From JANQHS01 sp965267505 (GTDB taxonomy: Bacteria > Bacteroidota > Bacteroidia > Cytophagales > CCMP332), in the NCBI GenBank assembly GCA_965267505.1, contig OZ254081.1, positions 248,001 through 312,000 of the forward strand: a stretch of 64,000 nucleotides of DNA, read 5' to 3'. The translations under genes and the position numbers were made by a program. Under the pieces are notes generated by a model. That model did not search any database and had not been told where the DNA came from. It saw only the letters and a program-made list of their open reading frames with translations. Below are positions 61,438 through 64,000 of the stretch, in pieces (position 1 is the stretch's first letter; each line of letters begins with the position of its first letter).

Positions 61438-62471
61438 AAAAATTCCTTCTATTACGGATCCTGGCATTTATTCCCAGCCTCGCCTTAATGATGATCTTTT
61501 CATTCTGGCTTGCAAGAAAAGCACCTGGTGATCCTTATCAGATCAGAGGTCATGAGTCATTAAGATCTTCAAATTCAAGCCCAGTCTCCAAAAAAAAGGC
61601 TGAGGCAATTTTTTATATAGGGGTAAATTCCTGGGAAAGTATTTCCTGGCTTCCAAAGATCACTTTCAATGGCACCAATAATGAGTTTCATAATTGGTCG
61701 AAGGAGGTCTTTCTTAATGGTTTTGGGAAATCTATACGGTACCGGATCCCCGTTTTAAAGGTATTGTGGACTCCACTTGGACTATCAGTTATCCTCGGCT
61801 TTCTTTCAATTTCATTAATGCTGGTTTCTTCCATCTACCTGGCACAACATCTTGCTCTTTCCAGATCAAAAAGAAAAAATGAGATGATCTGGAGCGCACT
61901 AGATATGATTTACGCTGTTCCTCCTTATTGGCTTGGCTTGATCTTTATCATTTTCCTTGCTTCCCCATATTTCATACCTCTTTTTCCATATGGAGGAATT
62001 GGAGAATTCAAAGGAAACATCATTGAAAATGTTATTGAATTCCTCTACCACATTGTTCTTCCTGTCCTGGCATTAGCAATACCCTCTATTGCCTATTACA
62101 CCAGGCTGATCTTTTTAAACCTCGAACAAGAATCCAGAAAGACCTATGCTTTGAACGCAGTTGCAAAAGGTATGGGAAGGGAAAAGGTTGTAAAAACAGA
62201 ACTTCTTAGAAATTCGGTGATAAGCCTGGCATCCCATGTTCCGCTTTTTATTTCAAGCATAGTGGGAGGCTCGCTTATCATTGAAAAGATATTCAACCTG
62301 CCAGGGATGGGAAAGCTAATGGTTGAGGCATTCAATTTCCGGGACTATCCTTTGATATTTGGAATCGCTTTTATCTCCGGCCTATTCACTTTACTAGGCT
62401 ATCTGATCGCAGATATCCTGATCCAAAAGTATTCACCCGGATCCAAAAATTCTTTAATGGGGTCTTCTTGA
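61434..62471 (+). CDS. peptide ABC transporter permease, DppB type
   Basis: 345 residues with an N-terminal TM segment, a longer than usual periplasmic insertion (about 40-105) and five more TM segments. The EAA loop is in the region ARLIFLNLEQESRKTYALNA to AKGMGREKV near 225-245, which docks the ATPase. The start is TTG 61434, overlapping the upstream stop as TTGA. GSLIIEKIFNLPGMG near 280 is a typical DppB segment. Confidence 0.88.
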   Translation: MKKFLLLRILAFIPSLALMMIFSFWLARKAPGDPYQIRGHESLRSSNSSPVSKKKAEAIFYIGVNSWESISWLPKITFNGTNNEFHNWSKEVFLNGFGKSIRYRIPVLKVLWTPLGLSVILGFLSISLMLVSSIYLAQHLALSRSKRKNEMIWSALDMIYAVPPYWLGLIFIIFLASPYFIPLFPYGGIGEFKGNIIENVIEFLYHIVLPVLALAIPSIAYYTRLIFLNLEQESRKTYALNAVAKGMGREKVVKTELLRNSVISLASHVPLFISSIVGGSLIIEKIFNLPGMGKLMVEAFNFRDYPLIFGIAFISGLFTLLGYLIADILIQKYSPGSKNSLMGSS

Positions 62472-63616
62472 AAAAATTCGGAAAGAATATATCGCTAATT
62501 CTTATTGGAGCCTGGATCCTAACTGGTTTAAGTGCAGACCTTATTTCCAACTCAGCCCCCCTATTGAGCAAAGATGTAAAAACAGGAGAATGGTTCTTTT
62601 TAAAGGAGGCTGGCAACTTTAAGGACAGGGATCTAATCCTTGGCACTCCAGTTCCTTTTGGCCCAAAAGAATTGGATCTAAGCATTCCAAAATTCTCGAA
62701 ACCAGGTACAGAAAGTCTGAAGTATTCCGGTAAAGTACATTACTTGGGAACAGACGCAGTGGGAAGGGATATACTAGCTGCCTTGGTTCATGGAGCAAGG
62801 TTTTCCTTGCTGATAGTGTTTTTCTCAGCTCTTGGAATTGGGATAATAGGCTTACTTATAGGTTCCCTAATGGGATATTTTGGGGATCATTTTCTAAGGC
62901 CTAGAGCACCATTATTCTGGGCTTCAGTTTTCTGGATCTCGATGACCATATTTTGGTTTTCAAGGCTTGGCCTTTTTACCGGAATCCTACTTTCAGGCTT
63001 TTTAGCCATATTCCTCTGGTCTTTGGCCAGGATCAGATCATTCAAAACCTATATTCTCAGATCCTCAAGGGTTTCTGTTCCCATTGATTTTGCATTGAAT
63101 CGTTTCATGGAAACCTTTGAAGCTATCCCACAACTTTTTTTACTCCTTGTTATTATTTCAATAATGCCTCCGGGCCCAACAAGATTATTGACCGCATTGA
63201 TCCTGGCAGGCTGGTTGACCCTTGCCAAGATCGTAAGATCAAAGACCCTTTCGTTCAGAAGCAGTGCACTTCATGAAAATTTGGAGGCTTTGGGAGCATC
63301 CAATTTCAACAAAGTATTCAATCATAATTTCTTCTTCGTTCTACCTGATCTTTTAGCTTATGTTGCTTATGCAGCAGGGAATGTGGTTATGCTTGAGTCC
63401 GGCTTAACTTTCCTCGGACTTGGGGTATCGCCCGAACAGGTCTCCTGGGGAAAGATCCTATCCTACTCAATGTTAAAACCAGACTATTGGTGGTTGGCAG
63501 TGGTCCCAGGCATTCTTATTTTTGCAGTCGTTTTCAGCCTGATAAGGGTTGGAAACCGGATTTATCAAAAATTATTGCCGGAACACCGGAATTGGAGGTA
63601 TTATGACCTGGCTTAA
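62468..63616 (+). CDS. peptide ABC transporter permease, DppC type
   Basis: 382 residues. An N-terminal TM segment, the LGTDAVGRDILAALVHGARFSL segment typical of DppC split around 90-115, and a further four or five TM segments. An insertion (about 135-200) with extra hydrophobic stretches makes it longer than the roughly 300-residue norm. The EAA loop (LHENLEALGASNFNKVF) lies near 262-280. The start is again a TTG overlapping the upstream stop as TTGA. Confidence 0.88.
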   Translation: MKKFGKNISLILIGAWILTGLSADLISNSAPLLSKDVKTGEWFFLKEAGNFKDRDLILGTPVPFGPKELDLSIPKFSKPGTESLKYSGKVHYLGTDAVGRDILAALVHGARFSLLIVFFSALGIGIIGLLIGSLMGYFGDHFLRPRAPLFWASVFWISMTIFWFSRLGLFTGILLSGFLAIFLWSLARIRSFKTYILRSSRVSVPIDFALNRFMETFEAIPQLFLLLVIISIMPPGPTRLLTALILAGWLTLAKIVRSKTLSFRSSALHENLEALGASNFNKVFNHNFFFVLPDLLAYVAYAAGNVVMLESGLTFLGLGVSPEQVSWGKILSYSMLKPDYWWLAVVPGILIFAVVFSLIRVGNRIYQKLLPEHRNWRYYDLA

Positions 63617-64000
63617 AGGCCTTGATATAGCTGATTTTATTCTAATTGGGTTGATCCTGGTTTTATACCTGGGTTATTATCTAAGGATCCGTTTCATTTC
63701 AAAATACTTCAAGTCAAAAAGCCTTGGTATTGCTAAGAAACTCCCCCTAAGGATCGCATACCTGACCCTAATCTTCATATCCCTATTGGGCCCCTCTTTT
63801 GGAAACCAAACAAGGGAGATCAAGGTAATTGGTAAAGACATTTTCATCGCGGTAGACCTATCCAAATCAATGGATGCAAGAGATGTGAACCCATCAAGGC
63901 TGGAAAAAGCAAAATTTGAATTGCAAAGGATCCTCAACGAATTATCATCTGACCGTCTTGGTTTGATCATTTTTTCATCTGAAGCATTTGTTCAATGCCC
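63603..64000 (+). CDS. VWA-domain membrane protein, Bat type (partial)
   Basis: The first 132 residues are in the window. Two TM segments (about 10-26 and 50-66) are followed by a von Willebrand A domain with the MIDAS motif DLSKS (D85, S87, S89). This is the BatA/BatB arrangement of Bacteroidota aerotolerance operons. The start overlaps the permease stop by 14 bases. The C-terminal part, which would separate BatA from BatB, is cut off. Confidence 0.78.
   Translation, partial: MTWLKGLDIADFILIGLILVLYLGYYLRIRFISKYFKSKSLGIAKKLPLRIAYLTLIFISLLGPSFGNQTREIKVIGKDIFIAVDLSKSMDARDVNPSRLEKAKFELQRILNELSSDRLGLIIFSSEAFVQC

Overview
The window comes from a Bacteroidota chromosome, probably a Cytophagales-like lineage, although nothing below phylum level can be fixed from the sequence alone. 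The evidence is a paired topoisomerase IV parE/parC, Bacteroidota-type promoters (TTG about 20 nt upstream of TAnnTTTG), A-rich start regions with little Shine-Dalgarno sequence, many lipoproteins, a long Rel protein and a Bat-type VWA protein. Host genes lie at both ends (1-19670 and 58928-64000) and flank an integrated prophage of about 39 kb.

Left host part: the start of parC (TTG start, cut by the window edge), a small lipoprotein, parE, a membrane protein, and a lipoprotein/outer-membrane barrel pair. Then comes a complete rRNA operon on the minus strand (promoter, 16S, tRNA-Ile, tRNA-Ala, 23S, 5S, terminator). It is followed by purA-fur-rel on the minus strand, tRNA-Leu, tig-clpP-clpX on the plus strand, and menC.

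Prophage (19671-58927): it is bounded by a 16-bp direct repeat that copies the 3' end of tRNA-Arg, and the tyrosine integrase lies next to the intact tRNA. Almost all genes are on the minus strand. Reading from the right end: integrase and a plus-strand CI-like repressor; an early region with a 24-bp tandem-repeat gene, a Rad52-like annealing protein, an excisionase-like HTH protein, zinc-ribbon proteins, a ParB/MT-A70 methyltransferase fusion, replication initiators, a DnaA-C-like protein and a resolvase-like nuclease; TerS/TerL; a putative frameshifted tail-chaperone pair, SSB, connector proteins and a LamG-like protein; a plus-strand YedK/HMCES gene; tail proteins and the tape measure; protease/scaffold, capsid and a further structural protein; a HicB-like toxin-antitoxin pair and a non-coding island; portal and connector; then a divergent sigma-factor operon and a lysis cassette.

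Three things stand out. First, at 28487-28727 a perfect-looking promoter and a terminator enclose 19 GGY triplets spaced by exactly 2 nt, a layout like a TRAP-type RNA-binding site. Second, immediately upstream is a 99-nt RNA with tmRNA-like ends and a G3:U70 pair but no room for a tag reading frame. Third, six copies of CAAGTAA-N13-TTGTTTT stand just before phage genes, and the phage carries its own sigma-like protein, which suggests a dedicated late promoter class.
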